Counted from the first letter of the stretch, positions 6,722 through 15,717 are shown. The stretch is DNA of 56,571 bases from Actinomycetes bacterium (GCA_023396115.1 JAEWXC010000064.1:1-56571); one strand, 5' to 3'. Notes: generated from the sequence alone by a model not told the origin. Numbers and translations: made by a program.

Positions 6722-8785
6722 GTGCGCGCGACGCTGGAACGACTCTCCCACCTGACCACCGCCCGACGGACCGCTTGGCTGTGCCTGGTCGTGGCCGCCC
6801 TGCTCACCGGGGTGGTGATGGCCTTCGCCCCCGCGGAGGGCGGTCGCACCGCGCCCGAGACGTTGCCCGACGACGCCGACTCGGTGCTCGCCGCACAGCG
6901 GCTCGAGGAGTTCCCCGGCGGCGACGTGGTGCCCGCGATCGCCGTGGTGGCGCGCGAGGGCGGCCTGACCGAGTCCGACCGGGCCTGGGTGGGGGAGGTC
7001 CAGGCCCAGTGGGCCCGCACCCTGGACCTGGACGGTGCCGAGGCGCTCGGCCGGCCGGTGCCCTCGAGTGACGGAGCCGCGCTGCTGGTGACCCTGCCGG
7101 TGCCGGCCGAGCTCAGCGGGCTCGACCTCAACGACAAGATCAAGGAGTTGCGCGCCGACGCCGACGACGCCCCGGACGGGCTCACCGTCCAGCTGACCGG
7201 GGGCGCGGCCTTCGCCGCCGACATCTCCGCCGCTTTCGAGGGCGCCGACCTGCGGCTGCTGCTGGCCACCGCCGGGGTGGTGGCGCTGCTGCTGGTGCTG
7301 ACGTACCGCTCGCCGGTGCTGTGGTTGGTGCCGCTGCTGGTGGTCGGGATCGCCGACCGGGTCGCGGCGCTGCTCACCGAGCGGGTCGGACTGTGGCTGG
7401 GCGCCGCGCTGGACGGGTCCACCTCCGGGATCACCAGCGTCCTGGTCTTCGGCGCCGGCGCCAACTACGCCCTGCTGCTGGTCTCGCGCTACCGCGAGGA
7501 GCTGCGCCGCCACGAACGCCCCCGTGAGGCGTTGGCCGCGGCGTTCCGGGGTGCGGTGCCGGCGATCCTGGCCAGCAACGTCACGGTCGTCCTGGCCCTG
7601 CTGGTGCTGCTGCTCAGCGTGCAGCCCAACTCCCGGTCGCTGGGTCTGTCGGCGGCGGTGGGCCTGCTCGTCGCCCTGATGTTCGGGATCTTCGTGCTGC
7701 CCGCGGCCCTGTCCTGCTTCGGCCGCGGGTTGTTCTGGCCGTTCGTCCCGCGCTTCGACCCCGACGCCGCCGAGGCGCCGCCCGGGGCGTGGCTGCGGCT
7801 GGCCCGGGCGGTGGTGCGCCGGGCACCGCTGGTGCTGGCCGCGGGGATCCTGGCCCTGGCGGCGCTGGGCACCGGCACCCTCGGCATCGACCTGGGGCTG
7901 AGCCGTACCGACCAGTTCCGGGTCGCCGCGGAGTCGGTGGACGGGCTGGAGACGCTCTCGGAGCACTTCCCCTCCGGGTCCTCCGACCCGGTCCGGGTGG
8001 TGGTGGCCGCCGACGCGCTGGACCCGTCGGTGGCCGCGCTCGACGGGCTCGACGGCGTCGAACGGGTGACCCCGGCCGGGACGGCCGGGGACTGGGGCCT
8101 GGCCCTGGTCACCCTCGACGACCCGCCCGGCAGCCCCGCGAGCCTGGCCACGGTCGAGAACATCCGGGCCGAGCTGGACGACGTCGACGGGGCCCAGGCG
8201 TTGGTCGGCGGCACGGTCGCCGAGGACCTCGACGCCCGCGACGCCGCCGAACGGGACCTGCGGGTGATCGTGCCGCTGATCGTCCTGGTGGTCCTGGCGG
8301 TGCTGGTGGTGCTGCTCCGTTCGCTGCTCGCGCCGGTGCTGCTGCTGGGCGTCAACCTGGTCTCCACCCTGGCCGCCCTGGGGGCGGGCAGCTGGGTCAG
8401 CCGGCACGTCTTCGACTTCCCGGCGCTGGACCGGGACACCCCGCTCTACGTCTTCCTGTTCCTGGTCGCCATCGGGATCGACTACACGATCTTCCTGGTG
8501 ATCCGGGCCCGGGAGGAGGGTGCTCGACTGGGCACGGTGCGCGGGATGGAGGAGTCGGTGGGCCACACCGGCGGGGTGATCACCAGCGCCGGGATCGTGC
8601 TCGCCTCGGTCTTCGTCGTCCTCGGGGTGCTGCCGCTGATCACGCTCACCCAGATCGGGATCATCGTCGGTCTGGGCATCCTGCTCGACACGTTCGTGGT
8701 GCGCCCGCTGGTCGTGCCCGCGTTGTTCGCGGTGGTGGGGGAGCGGATCTGGTGGCCGGGTCGTCTGGCCGACCGGGAGGCGTGA
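6722..8785 (+). CDS. MMPL-family RND transporter
   Basis: The product of 687 residues belongs to the MMPL (mycobacterial membrane protein large) group of RND exporters, which move lipids and other hydrophobic molecules in actinobacteria. It has the duplicated layout of the family: one N-terminal membrane helix, a periplasmic domain, five helices, then the same again from about residue 360. Two SSD-like blocks are visible, GANYALLLVSRYREELRR in the first half and GIDYTIFLVIRAREEGAR in the second; the acidic residue of each is typical of proton relay in RND pumps. The frame is open far upstream, but the GTG at 6722 gives the first plausible N-terminus (RATLERLSHLTTARRTAW then a membrane helix). 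The substrate is unknown. Confidence 0.92.
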   Translation: MRATLERLSHLTTARRTAWLCLVVAALLTGVVMAFAPAEGGRTAPETLPDDADSVLAAQRLEEFPGGDVVPAIAVVAREGGLTESDRAWVGEVQAQWARTLDLDGAEALGRPVPSSDGAALLVTLPVPAELSGLDLNDKIKELRADADDAPDGLTVQLTGGAAFAADISAAFEGADLRLLLATAGVVALLLVLTYRSPVLWLVPLLVVGIADRVAALLTERVGLWLGAALDGSTSGITSVLVFGAGANYALLLVSRYREELRRHERPREALAAAFRGAVPAILASNVTVVLALLVLLLSVQPNSRSLGLSAAVGLLVALMFGIFVLPAALSCFGRGLFWPFVPRFDPDAAEAPPGAWLRLARAVVRRAPLVLAAGILALAALGTGTLGIDLGLSRTDQFRVAAESVDGLETLSEHFPSGSSDPVRVVVAADALDPSVAALDGLDGVERVTPAGTAGDWGLALVTLDDPPGSPASLATVENIRAELDDVDGAQALVGGTVAEDLDARDAAERDLRVIVPLIVLVVLAVLVVLLRSLLAPVLLLGVNLVSTLAALGAGSWVSRHVFDFPALDRDTPLYVFLFLVAIGIDYTIFLVIRAREEGARLGTVRGMEESVGHTGGVITSAGIVLASVFVVLGVLPLITLTQIGIIVGLGILLDTFVVRPLVVPALFAVVGERIWWPGRLADREA

Positions 8786-8789
8786 ACGC

Positions 8790-8823
8790 GAAAGGCCCCG
8801 CTGCACCAGCAGCGGGGCCTTTC
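8790..8823. terminator. Terminator after the MMPL gene
   Basis: Perfect 15-bp arms GAAAGGCCCCGCTGC and complement around the loop ACCA lie between the MMPL gene and the leftward tRNA-His, with T-rich and A-rich flanks on the two sides, so the hairpin can act in both directions. Confidence 0.85.
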
Positions 8824-8830
8824 GACCTGG

Positions 8831-8904
8831 GGTGAGTGACGGGGCTCGAACCCGCGACATCCGCGACCACAACGCGACGCTCTACCAGCTGAGCTACACC
8901 CACC
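8831..8904 (-). tRNA. tRNA-His(GTG)
   Basis: On the minus strand the acceptor arm GTGGGTG pairs with CACTCAC, the anticodon loop TTGTGGT gives GTG, and the T arm is GCGGGTTCGAGCCCCGT. The base before position 1 is G and the discriminator is C, matching the extra G-1:C73 pair that defines histidine tRNA. Confidence 0.95.
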
Positions 8905-8970
8905 ATCGCGATCCGGTGACCGGATCGGGGATGAGCATAGAGGACGCCCCGGGGGATCGTGGAATCGGGG

Positions 8971-9600
8971 TCAGTCGCTGCCCAGACCCGGCAGCGTCGA
9001 GGTGATCGAGCCGGAGTGCGTGGCGCCCAGGGCCTTCGCGGTGGCGCTGTCCGGGCCCGGCTGGGGGACGAACACGGCCTCGCGGTAGTAGCGCAGCTCC
9101 TCGATCGACTCGGCGATGTCGGCCAGCGCCCGGTGGTTGCCGTTCTTCTCCGGCGAGCCGAAGTAGACGCGCGGGTACCAGCGGCGCGAGAGCTCCTTGA
9201 TCGTGGAGACGTCGACGTTGCGGTAGTGCAGGAAGCCCTCGAGGGTGGGCATGTCCCGGGCCAGGAACGCCCGGTCCGTGCCCACGGTGTTGCCGCCCAG
9301 GGGCGGGCGCGATCCCTCCGCGCAGTGCTCGCGGATGTAGGCCAGCACGGTCTCCTCGGCCTCGGCCAGGGTGACGCCCCGGTCCAGCTCCTCCAGCAGT
9401 CCCGAGGTGGTGTGCATGTCGCGGACGAAGTCACCCATCTGCTCCAGCGCCTCGGCCGGCGGCTTGACCAGCACGTCGACCCCCTCCCCGAGGATGTTGA
9501 GCTCGAAGTCGGTGACCAGGGCCGCCACCTCGATCAGCGCATCCGCGCCCAGGTCGAGGCCGGTCATCTCACAGTCGATCCACACGAGTCGGTCGTTCAC
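8971..9600 (-). CDS. orn: Oligoribonuclease
   Basis: Orn is a DEDDh-type 3'-5' exonuclease that degrades 2-5 nt RNAs and also pGpG and pApA. The product is 209 residues. Motifs: WIDCEMTGLD at 8-17 (first acidic pair), a central block around MPTLEGFLHYRNVDVSTIKEL with the third Asp, and NHRALADIAESIEELRYYR near the end with the His and the last Asp. The frame is open further upstream, but GTG at 9600 gives the usual N-terminus (NDRLVWIDCE) and lies 7 bases after a TAGGCT -10 box. The gene is divergent from the MauE-like gene. Confidence 0.96.
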   Translation of the reverse strand: MNDRLVWIDCEMTGLDLGADALIEVAALVTDFELNILGEGVDVLVKPPAEALEQMGDFVRDMHTTSGLLEELDRGVTLAEAEETVLAYIREHCAEGSRPPLGGNTVGTDRAFLARDMPTLEGFLHYRNVDVSTIKELSRRWYPRVYFGSPEKNGNHRALADIAESIEELRYYREAVFVPQPGPDSATAKALGATHSGSITSTLPGLGSD

Positions 9601-9607
9601 GTGGTCC

Positions 9608-9613
9608 AGCCTA
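9608..9613 (-). promoter_or_regulatory. -10 box TAGGCT of leaderless orn
   Basis: TAGGCT on the minus strand ends 7 bases before the GTG of orn, fitting a leaderless transcript. Confidence 0.55.
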
Positions 9614-9677
9614 CCGAGGAGCACCGACCCGCCGCCCGTCGCTGCGCCCGCCCCGCCGCCCGTCCCCACGGCCCCCG

Positions 9678-9683
9678 TACGCT
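9678..9683 (+). promoter_or_regulatory. -10 box TACGCT of leaderless mauE/doxX-like gene
   Basis: TACGCT ends 7 bases before the GTG at 9691. Together with the orn box it defines a compact divergent promoter region of about 90 bases. Confidence 0.55.
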
Positions 9684-9690
9684 CGGGCTC

Positions 9691-10179
9691 GTGCTGCAGT
9701 GGATCGGCGTCGTCGCGCGCCTGGTGGTGGGCGGGGTCCTCCTCGTCGCCGGCGTCCTCAAGGTCTCCGACCCGATCGCCGGCAAGGTCGCGGTCCGGGC
9801 CTTCGAGATCGTCCCGGAGCCCCTGGTCGGTGCCGTCGCCTACGGCCAACCGGCTCTGGAGATCGCCGTGGGGCTGTGTCTGCTGCTGGGCCTGCTGACC
9901 CGCCCGGCCGCCGGCGTCGCCGCCGTGCTGGTCGCCGCGTTCGCACTGGCGATCGTCTCGGTCTGGGTGCGCGGCATCGAGATCGACTGCGGGTGCTTCG
10001 GCGGTGGCGGCGCCGAGGAGGGCGCCTCCAGCGCCTACCCGTGGGACCTGGCACGCAACACGGGGTTGCTGCTGGGATCGCTCTGGTTGGTGGTCCGACC
10101 GCGGACCCCGTTGTCGGTCGACGCAGCGTTGCGTGGACCGGAAAGGTATGAGGATGTCGAAGAAGAAGCCGAACACTGA
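9691..10179 (+). CDS. MauE/DoxX-family membrane redox protein
   Basis: The 162-residue membrane protein has four hydrophobic segments (first one at 4-23) and the hallmark CGCFGGG motif near residues 100-106 preceded by IEID. This motif is typical of the MauE branch, which is thought to handle electrons for extracytoplasmic disulfide chemistry. The next gene, which it overlaps by 26 bases, encodes a DsbA-like thioredoxin with a CPGC centre, so the pair probably works together in oxidative folding or reduction outside the membrane. The GTG start is chosen because it is preceded at 7 bases by a -10 box and begins directly at the first membrane helix. Confidence 0.85.
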   Translation: MLQWIGVVARLVVGGVLLVAGVLKVSDPIAGKVAVRAFEIVPEPLVGAVAYGQPALEIAVGLCLLLGLLTRPAAGVAAVLVAAFALAIVSVWVRGIEIDCGCFGGGGAEEGASSAYPWDLARNTGLLLGSLWLVVRPRTPLSVDAALRGPERYEDVEEEAEH

Positions 10180-10996
10180 TCCCTCCCCGTCCGCGGGGAC
10201 CGGACCGAAGTCGGCGCGGGAGAAGCGGGCCGCGGTGAAGGCGAAGGCCAAGGCCGCCGCCGAGGAGCGGCGCCGGGCCGAGAAGCGCCGCCAGCAGCGC
10301 AACACCGCGCTGGCCGTCGGCGCCGTCGTGGTGGTCATCGGACTGGTCGTGGCGTTCATGCTGACCCGCGGCAACGACGTCGAGAACGCGGACCGTCCCG
10401 AGGCCGCGACCGCCGAGCACGGGCTCCGGGTCGGGCCCGAGGACGCGGCGACCCAGGTCGTCATCTACGAGGACTTCCTCTGCCCCGGTTGTGGCTACCT
10501 GGAGCAGGCCACCACCTCGGCTCTGGAGGCGGCCGCGGAGGCCGGCGGGATCAGCGTGGAGTACCGCCCGTTCAACTACCTCGACATGGCCGGGGGCTAC
10601 TCCAAGCGCGCCGCGAACGCGTTCTGGGTCGTCCTGGCCGAGAGCGGCCCCGAGGTCGCCAAGAAGTTCCACGACGCCCTCTTCGCCGAGCAGCCCGACG
10701 AGCGCGGTCAGGTCCCCGACGACGACTGGCTCGTCGAGAAGGCCGTCGCTGCCGGTGCCGAGGAGGACGAGGTGCGTCCGGGCATCGAGGACGAGGCCTA
10801 CGCCGACTTCGTGAAGTCCTCCGACGAGGCCGCCTCGAAGGCGGGCGTGCGGGCCACCCCGACCGTGATCATCGACGGGGAGACGGTGCAGGGCAACGAC
10901 CTGCAGCCGGTGATCGACCGCCTGCTGGGTCTGGCCTCCCAGGCCACCAACCAGGGCGGGGCCACCGACCAGCCCACCGACCAGCCGACCGAGTGA
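10154..10996 (+). CDS. Membrane-anchored DsbA-like thioredoxin-fold protein
   Basis: The 280-residue protein has a cytoplasmic N-terminus very rich in Lys, Arg and Ala (about residues 1-48), one membrane helix (TALAVGAVVVVIGLVVAFML), and an extracytoplasmic DsbA-type domain with the active site FLCPGCGYLE near 113 and the cis-Pro loop VRATPTVIIDG near 236. It belongs to the actinobacterial DsbA/'thioredoxin domain' group that oxidises or isomerises secreted proteins. ATG at 10154 is preferred over ATG at 10148 because GAAAGG lies 7 bases before it. The C-terminus ends in short TDQPT repeats. Confidence 0.9.
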   Translation: MSKKKPNTDPSPSAGTGPKSAREKRAAVKAKAKAAAEERRRAEKRRQQRNTALAVGAVVVVIGLVVAFMLTRGNDVENADRPEAATAEHGLRVGPEDAATQVVIYEDFLCPGCGYLEQATTSALEAAAEAGGISVEYRPFNYLDMAGGYSKRAANAFWVVLAESGPEVAKKFHDALFAEQPDERGQVPDDDWLVEKAVAAGAEEDEVRPGIEDEAYADFVKSSDEAASKAGVRATPTVIIDGETVQGNDLQPVIDRLLGLASQATNQGGATDQPTDQPTE

Positions 10997-12021
10997 CCAC
11001 GCGGGACCTGGCCGGCTTCATCGCCGGCCTGCCGAAGGCGGAGCTCCACGTGCACCACGTGGGCTCCGCCTCCCCGCGGATCGTCGCCGAGCTCGCCTCC
11101 CGGCACCCCGGACCGGTCCCGGCCGACCCCGAGCAGTTGGCCCGGTACTTCGAGTTCACCGACTTCGCGCACTTCATCGAGGTGTACCTCTCGGTGGTGG
11201 ACCTGGTCCGCACCCCCGAGGACGTGCACCTGCTGACCTACGAGGTGGCCCGGGAGATGGCCGCCGAGCAGCAGGTCCGCTACGCCGAGCTCACCTGCAC
11301 CCCCTACACCTCGGTGCTGCGCGGCATCCCGATCGAGGGCTACACCGAGGCGCTCGAGGACGCCCGGCGGGCGGCCGAGGCCGACTTCGGGATCGTGCTG
11401 CGCTGGATCTACGACATCCCCGGGGAGTCCGGCATCCCGGCCGCCGACGCGACCCTGTCCTACGCCCTGGACCACGCCCCCGACGCCCTGGTCGGGTTCG
11501 GACTGGGCGGCCCGGAGATCGGTGTTCCCCGGCCCCAGTTCGCCCGGCACTTCGACGCCGCCCGGGCCGCCGGGCTGCGCTCGGTGCCGCACGCGGGGGA
11601 GTCGACCGGACCGCAGACCGTCCGCGACGCGGTGGAGCTGCTCGGGGCGGAACGGATCGGGCACGGCTGCTCGGCCGCGCAGGACCCGGCCCTGCTGGCG
11701 CTGCTCGCCGAGCGCGGCATCGCCCTGGAGGTCTGTCCCTCCTCGAACCTGGCCACCAAGGTGGTGCCGGACCTGTCCGCGCACCCGCTGCCGGTGTTCG
11801 CGGCCGCCGGGGTGCCGGTGACGATCAACTCCGACGACCCGCCCATGTTCGGCACCACCCTGAACACCGAGTACGGCATCGCCGCCGACCTGCTCGACCT
11901 GGACGCTGCCGGGGTCGCCGAGCTGGCCCGGACGGCGGTGCGGCACTCGTTCGCCCCCGACGACGTCGCCGCCCGGGTGCTGGCCGAGATCGACGCCCAC
12001 GCCGACCGGTCCGGCGCCTGA
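10993..12021 (+). CDS. Adenosine deaminase family protein (possibly aminodeoxyfutalosine deaminase)
   Basis: A zinc-dependent amidohydrolase of 342 residues. The metal and catalytic motifs are all present: KAELHVHHVGSASP at 15-28 (HxH), HAGE near 196, RIGHG near 218 and INSDDPPMFGTTL near 275. The start GTG overlaps the previous stop, so it is part of the mauE-dsbA-like operon. HHVG in place of the usual HLEG of true adenosine deaminases, together with the FTDFAHFIEVYLSVVDL block, resembles Streptomyces proteins reported to deaminate 6-amino-6-deoxyfutalosine in menaquinone synthesis. No other mqn genes are in the window, so the substrate is left open. Confidence 0.85.
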   Translation: MTTRDLAGFIAGLPKAELHVHHVGSASPRIVAELASRHPGPVPADPEQLARYFEFTDFAHFIEVYLSVVDLVRTPEDVHLLTYEVAREMAAEQQVRYAELTCTPYTSVLRGIPIEGYTEALEDARRAAEADFGIVLRWIYDIPGESGIPAADATLSYALDHAPDALVGFGLGGPEIGVPRPQFARHFDAARAAGLRSVPHAGESTGPQTVRDAVELLGAERIGHGCSAAQDPALLALLAERGIALEVCPSSNLATKVVPDLSAHPLPVFAAAGVPVTINSDDPPMFGTTLNTEYGIAADLLDLDAAGVAELARTAVRHSFAPDDVAARVLAEIDAHADRSGA

Positions 12022-12046
12022 CCCGGCGTCATCCCGGCTGACGCTG

Positions 12047-12061
12047 GCTGACTCGGTCAGC
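12047..12061. terminator. Small inverted repeat between convergent genes
   Basis: GCTGAC-TCG-GTCAGC is a perfect 6-bp inverted repeat in the short gap between the deaminase and the iron ABC ATPase and includes the ATPase stop codon. It could weakly terminate in either direction, but the stem is short. Confidence 0.3.
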
Positions 12062-12839
12062 GGGCCGGCACCACCATCGGGGTGCCGGTCACCGGGTCCG
12101 GCACGACCACCGACTCCATCGCGAAGACCGAGCGGACCAGGTCCGCGGTGACCACCTCGGCCGGTGCACCGCTGGCCACCACGCGTCCCTCGCGCATCGC
12201 CACGACGTGGTCGGCGAACCGGCACGCCTGGTTGAGGTCGTGCAGCACCGCCACCACGGTGCGTCCCTGGTCGACCAGGCTGCGCAGCAGACGGAGCAGC
12301 TCGTACTGGTGGGCGATGTCGAGGAACGTGGTCGGCTCGTCGAGCAGCAGGTAGTCGGTCTCCTGGGCCAGCACCATCGCGATCCAGACCCGCTGCCGCT
12401 GCCCACCGGAGAGCTCGTGCAGCCCGCGCCCGGCCAGCTCGGCCACCCCGGCAGCCGCCATCGCCGACTCGACCGCCGCCTGGTCGGCCGGGGTCCAGGC
12501 GCCGAACGCCGAGGCGTGCGCGTAGCGGCCACGACGCACCAGCGCCTCCACCCCGATCCCCTCGGGGCTCAGCGCCGACTGGGGCAGGAACCCCAGCTCG
12601 CGCGCCAGCTGGCGGGACTTCCACGAGCGCAGCGGACGCCCGTCCAGCTCGACCGTGCCGGTACGCGCCGGCTGCAGCCGGACCAGGGCACGCAGCAGCG
12701 TCGACTTGCCGCACGCGTTGGGTCCGACCACCGCGGTGAACGCCCCGTGCGGCACGTCGAGGTCGAGGTGCTCGGCGACGGTGCGGGTGCCGTAGCCCAG
12801 TGTCAGGTCCAGGGCCCGGAGCCGGGCGGGGGTGGTCAT
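12057..12839 (-). CDS. Iron-siderophore ABC transporter ATP-binding protein
   Basis: This is the ATPase of a FecE/FepC-type importer. The 260 residues contain Walker A GPNACGKST near 37-45, the signature LSGGQRQRVWIAMVLAQ near 140, Walker B YLLLDEPTTFLDI near 160 and the switch histidine in VLHDLNQA. The Q-loop reads LGFLPQSA, typical of the siderophore/B12 subgroup. The ATG overlaps the stop of the upstream permease gene (ATGA). It is the last gene of the five-gene leftward operon that begins at 16746. Confidence 0.94.
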   Translation of the reverse strand: MTTPARLRALDLTLGYGTRTVAEHLDLDVPHGAFTAVVGPNACGKSTLLRALVRLQPARTGTVELDGRPLRSWKSRQLARELGFLPQSALSPEGIGVEALVRRGRYAHASAFGAWTPADQAAVESAMAAAGVAELAGRGLHELSGGQRQRVWIAMVLAQETDYLLLDEPTTFLDIAHQYELLRLLRSLVDQGRTVVAVLHDLNQACRFADHVVAMREGRVVASGAPAEVVTADLVRSVFAMESVVVPDPVTGTPMVVPAR

Positions 12840-13858
12840 CGGCGGATCTCCTTCGACAGCAGCCACAGCAGGTACAGGCCACCGATACCGGTGGTCACCA
12901 CGCCGACGGGCAGGGTGGTGGGTGCGAGCACCCACTGGGCGAGCAGGTCCGAGGCGACCAGCAGCAGCGCCCCGGTACAGGCGGCCGGCAGCAGCGGCAC
13001 CCCGGCCGCCCCGGCCAGGCGGCGGCCGATCTGGGGTGCGGCCAGGGCGATGAACACGATCGGGCCGGCGACGGCGGTGACGGTGGCAGAGAGCCCCACC
13101 CCGACCAGGGCCAGACCCAACCGGACCGGACCCAGCCGGACCCCGGTGGTGAGCGCGACCTGGTCGCCCAGCGCGGCCTGGTGCATCGGGCGGGCCAGCA
13201 GCACCAGCAGTGCCGAGAGCACCACGACCACGGTGATCGGGGTGTCCACGTCGACCCAGTCCAGGCCGTTGAGCGACCCCGCCTGCCACACGCTCGCCGA
13301 GATCGCCACGTCCAGGTCGGCCCGGAGCACGATCCACGAGTTCACCGCGGTCAGCACCGCCTGCACCCCGATCCCGATCACCACCAGGCGCAGCCCGGAG
13401 AACCCGGATCCGGAGGAGAGCAGGTAGACGAACCCGGCGGCGGCCAGACCGCCGGCGAACGCGGCCGAGGTGAGGGTTGCCTCGTGGGCGGTGCTGAGGG
13501 TGTAGACCAGCAGCACGCCGGTCCACGCACCCGCGTCGAGCCCGATGATCTCGGGGGCTCCCAGCGGGTTGCGGGTGAGGTTCTGGAAGATCGCGCCGGC
13601 CAGTCCCAGCGCGACCCCGAAGACCAGGGCGGCCAGTACCCGCGGCATCCGCCACTGGGTCACCGAGACCCGGACCGGGCCCTCCCCGTGCAGGGCGGCC
13701 CAGACGTCGGCGGGGTGGTCCCAGCCGTTGCCCAGGCACAGTGCGGCCGCAGCGGTGAGCAGCGTCAGCACGCTCAGCGCCGTGCACACGACCAGGGTGC
13801 GGGCGTCCACGTGCAGCACCCGTCCGCGGGTCAACCGAAGCGTCATCTCGCGGTTCAC
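12836..13858 (-). CDS. FecCD-family siderophore permease (FepG-like)
   Basis: Second membrane subunit of the importer, with 340 residues and about nine to ten hydrophobic segments. The FecCD signatures RMPRVLAALVFGVALGLAGAIFQ and NPLGAPEIIGLDAGAW are near residues 67-105, and the cytoplasmic coupling helix region AGPIVFIALAAPQIGRRL near 255 would contact the ATPase. The GTG at 13858 overlaps the stop of the previous permease gene; an ATG four codons on is an alternative start. Confidence 0.93.
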   Translation of the reverse strand: MNREMTLRLTRGRVLHVDARTLVVCTALSVLTLLTAAAALCLGNGWDHPADVWAALHGEGPVRVSVTQWRMPRVLAALVFGVALGLAGAIFQNLTRNPLGAPEIIGLDAGAWTGVLLVYTLSTAHEATLTSAAFAGGLAAAGFVYLLSSGSGFSGLRLVVIGIGVQAVLTAVNSWIVLRADLDVAISASVWQAGSLNGLDWVDVDTPITVVVVLSALLVLLARPMHQAALGDQVALTTGVRLGPVRLGLALVGVGLSATVTAVAGPIVFIALAAPQIGRRLAGAAGVPLLPAACTGALLLVASDLLAQWVLAPTTLPVGVVTTGIGGLYLLWLLSKEIRR

Positions 13859-14847
13859 AGGCCGGCCGCCCCGTAGCGTCGGACCACCCACACCAGCACC
13901 GGTCCGCCGATCAGCGGCGTCAGCACCGCGACCGGGACCTCGCCGGTGGGCAGCAGCACCCGCCCGAGGGTGTCGGCCGTGATCAGCAGCAGTGGTCCGG
14001 CCACCAGGCACAGGGCCATCAGCCAGCCGATGGAGGCCTGGCTGGCCCGGCGCACCAGGTGCGGCACGATCAGGCCGACGAACATGATCGGGCCGGCCAC
14101 GGCGGTGGCGGTCGCGGCCAGCACGGTGGCCACCAGCAGGGCCAGCACCCGGACCCGGGCCACCTCGACCCCGAGGCCGTGTGCCACGTCGTCGCCGAGC
14201 GCGACCGCACCGAGCGCGGGACCCAGCGCCATCGCGGCGACGATCGCCACCACCAGGACGACCGAGGGGATCAGCAACGGCAGCTGCTCGCGACCGGCCA
14301 GGGACCCCACCGACCAGAACCGGTACTGGTCGAACGTGTCGGGGTCGGCGAGCCGGACCGCGATCGAGACCCCGGCCAGGACCGCGGTCAGCGCGACCCC
14401 GGCCAGCAGCAGCCGCAACGGGTCGGCGCCACCGACGGCCTGCACCGCGAACGCGGCGGCGACGGCTCCGACGAAGGCCACCAGCAACGTCGCGACCTGC
14501 CCGTCCATCCCGGCGAACCGGGTGCCCAGCACCACCGCGAACGAGGCGCCGGCGGTGACGCCGAGCAGGCCCGGCTCGGCCAGCGGGTTGCGGGTCAGGG
14601 TCTGGACGAGTGCCCCGGAGAGTGCCAGCGCGGCACCCACCAGCACCGCCAGCAACGCCCGGGGGAGCCGGACGGTGCGGACGGTGAGGTGGGCGTCGTC
14701 GGTGGTGTCGGGGGAGAACAGGGCGGGGGCGACGTCGCGCCAGGCGACCTCGCCCTGCCCGACGGTGAGGCTGAGCAGCACCGCCACGGCGAGCAGCACG
14801 CTGCCCGCGACCAGGCACAGGGCCCGGGGAGAACGAGACAGGGTCAC
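13855..14847 (-). CDS. FecCD-family siderophore permease (FepD-like)
   Basis: First membrane subunit of the importer, with 330 residues and about ten hydrophobic segments. It shows RLPRALLAVLVGAALALSGALVQ and NPLAEPGLLGVTAGASF near 63-105, and AGPIMFVGLIVPHLVRR near 250 as the coupling region. The GTG at 14847 lies 5 bases beyond the stop of the siderophore-interacting protein gene. It is expected to pair with the FepG-like subunit as a heterodimer. Confidence 0.93.
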   Translation of the reverse strand: MTLSRSPRALCLVAGSVLLAVAVLLSLTVGQGEVAWRDVAPALFSPDTTDDAHLTVRTVRLPRALLAVLVGAALALSGALVQTLTRNPLAEPGLLGVTAGASFAVVLGTRFAGMDGQVATLLVAFVGAVAAAFAVQAVGGADPLRLLLAGVALTAVLAGVSIAVRLADPDTFDQYRFWSVGSLAGREQLPLLIPSVVLVVAIVAAMALGPALGAVALGDDVAHGLGVEVARVRVLALLVATVLAATATAVAGPIMFVGLIVPHLVRRASQASIGWLMALCLVAGPLLLITADTLGRVLLPTGEVPVAVLTPLIGGPVLVWVVRRYGAAGL

Positions 14848-14852
14848 GGAGG

Positions 14853-15710
14853 TCAGTGGTCCTCGTGCTCGTGGTCGTCCTCGTGCTCGGTGGCCCCGCG
14901 CTTCCAGTAGCCGGTGACCAGCGCGTCGACGCCCTGTTCCTTGGCCCACCGACGCAGCGGCCGGATGTCGGAGGCCTCGCCAGCGGCGTAGAGGAACGCC
15001 CGGGAGGGGTCCACCGGCAGATCGAGCCGGGCGACCGCGTCGCCCAGACCGGACCCGTGGCTGCGGTCCAGCCAGACCACCTCGACCCCGGGCCGCAGCG
15101 GGAGCGGGTAGCCGGTCTCGTCGGGGTGGTCGTGGTCGACCAGGACCTGCACCGACACCTGCCGCTCCTCGATCCAGTCGCCCTCCTCGAGCCACCGCGC
15201 CACCGACGGCAGCGCCGTGGTGTCGACGGCCAGCACGTAGTGGTCGTAGGTGTGGGCGAAGGCCAGCGAGCCGGGCGGACCGGCCAGGACGACCTCGTCG
15301 CCGGGCGCTGCGGTCAGTGCCCAGTCGGAGGCCAGCCCGCCGGGGTGCACCACCAGGTCGAGCTCCAGTTCTGCTGCGACCGGGTCGTGCCGACGGATCG
15401 TGTACTTGCGCATCGGTGGGCTGGGCTGCGGCCAGGTGAGCATCTGGCGCTCCGGGTCGTGCACCGGGTCGTCGCGCTGCCCGTCGGGGAACGGGAAGAT
15501 GATCCCGACGTGGTCGTCGCAGGCGTAGGTGTGCAGCTCGGCCAGCTCCGGCCCGGCGAGCCGCAGGCGCACCATGTGCGGGGTCAGCTCGGTCCGGGCG
15601 ACCACGCGGGTGCTGCGGATGTGGATCGGGTAGGGGACGCGCCGGGTCCCGCGACCGTCCTGCTGGTGGGCCCGGACCAGTGGCCCCGGGGCCGTGGGTC
15701 GTGCCGTCAC
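14853..15710 (-). CDS. Siderophore-interacting protein (ferric-siderophore reductase)
   Basis: A 285-residue flavin reductase of the SIP/ViuB family, which uses FAD and NAD(P)H to release iron from imported ferric siderophores in the cytoplasm. The flavin-binding motif MRKYTIRR lies near 100, HPGGLASDWA near 124, and the C-terminal NAD(P)H-binding part includes AFLYAAGEASDIRPLRRWA near 240-258. A histidine- and acid-rich tail (HEDDHEHEDH) ends the protein. The GTG at 15710 is chosen because AGGGGTGA lies about 8 bases before it and it starts just after the stop of the binding-protein gene. Confidence 0.94.
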   Translation of the reverse strand: MTARPTAPGPLVRAHQQDGRGTRRVPYPIHIRSTRVVARTELTPHMVRLRLAGPELAELHTYACDDHVGIIFPFPDGQRDDPVHDPERQMLTWPQPSPPMRKYTIRRHDPVAAELELDLVVHPGGLASDWALTAAPGDEVVLAGPPGSLAFAHTYDHYVLAVDTTALPSVARWLEEGDWIEERQVSVQVLVDHDHPDETGYPLPLRPGVEVVWLDRSHGSGLGDAVARLDLPVDPSRAFLYAAGEASDIRPLRRWAKEQGVDALVTGYWKRGATEHEDDHEHEDH

Positions 15711-15717
15711 GACGCGA

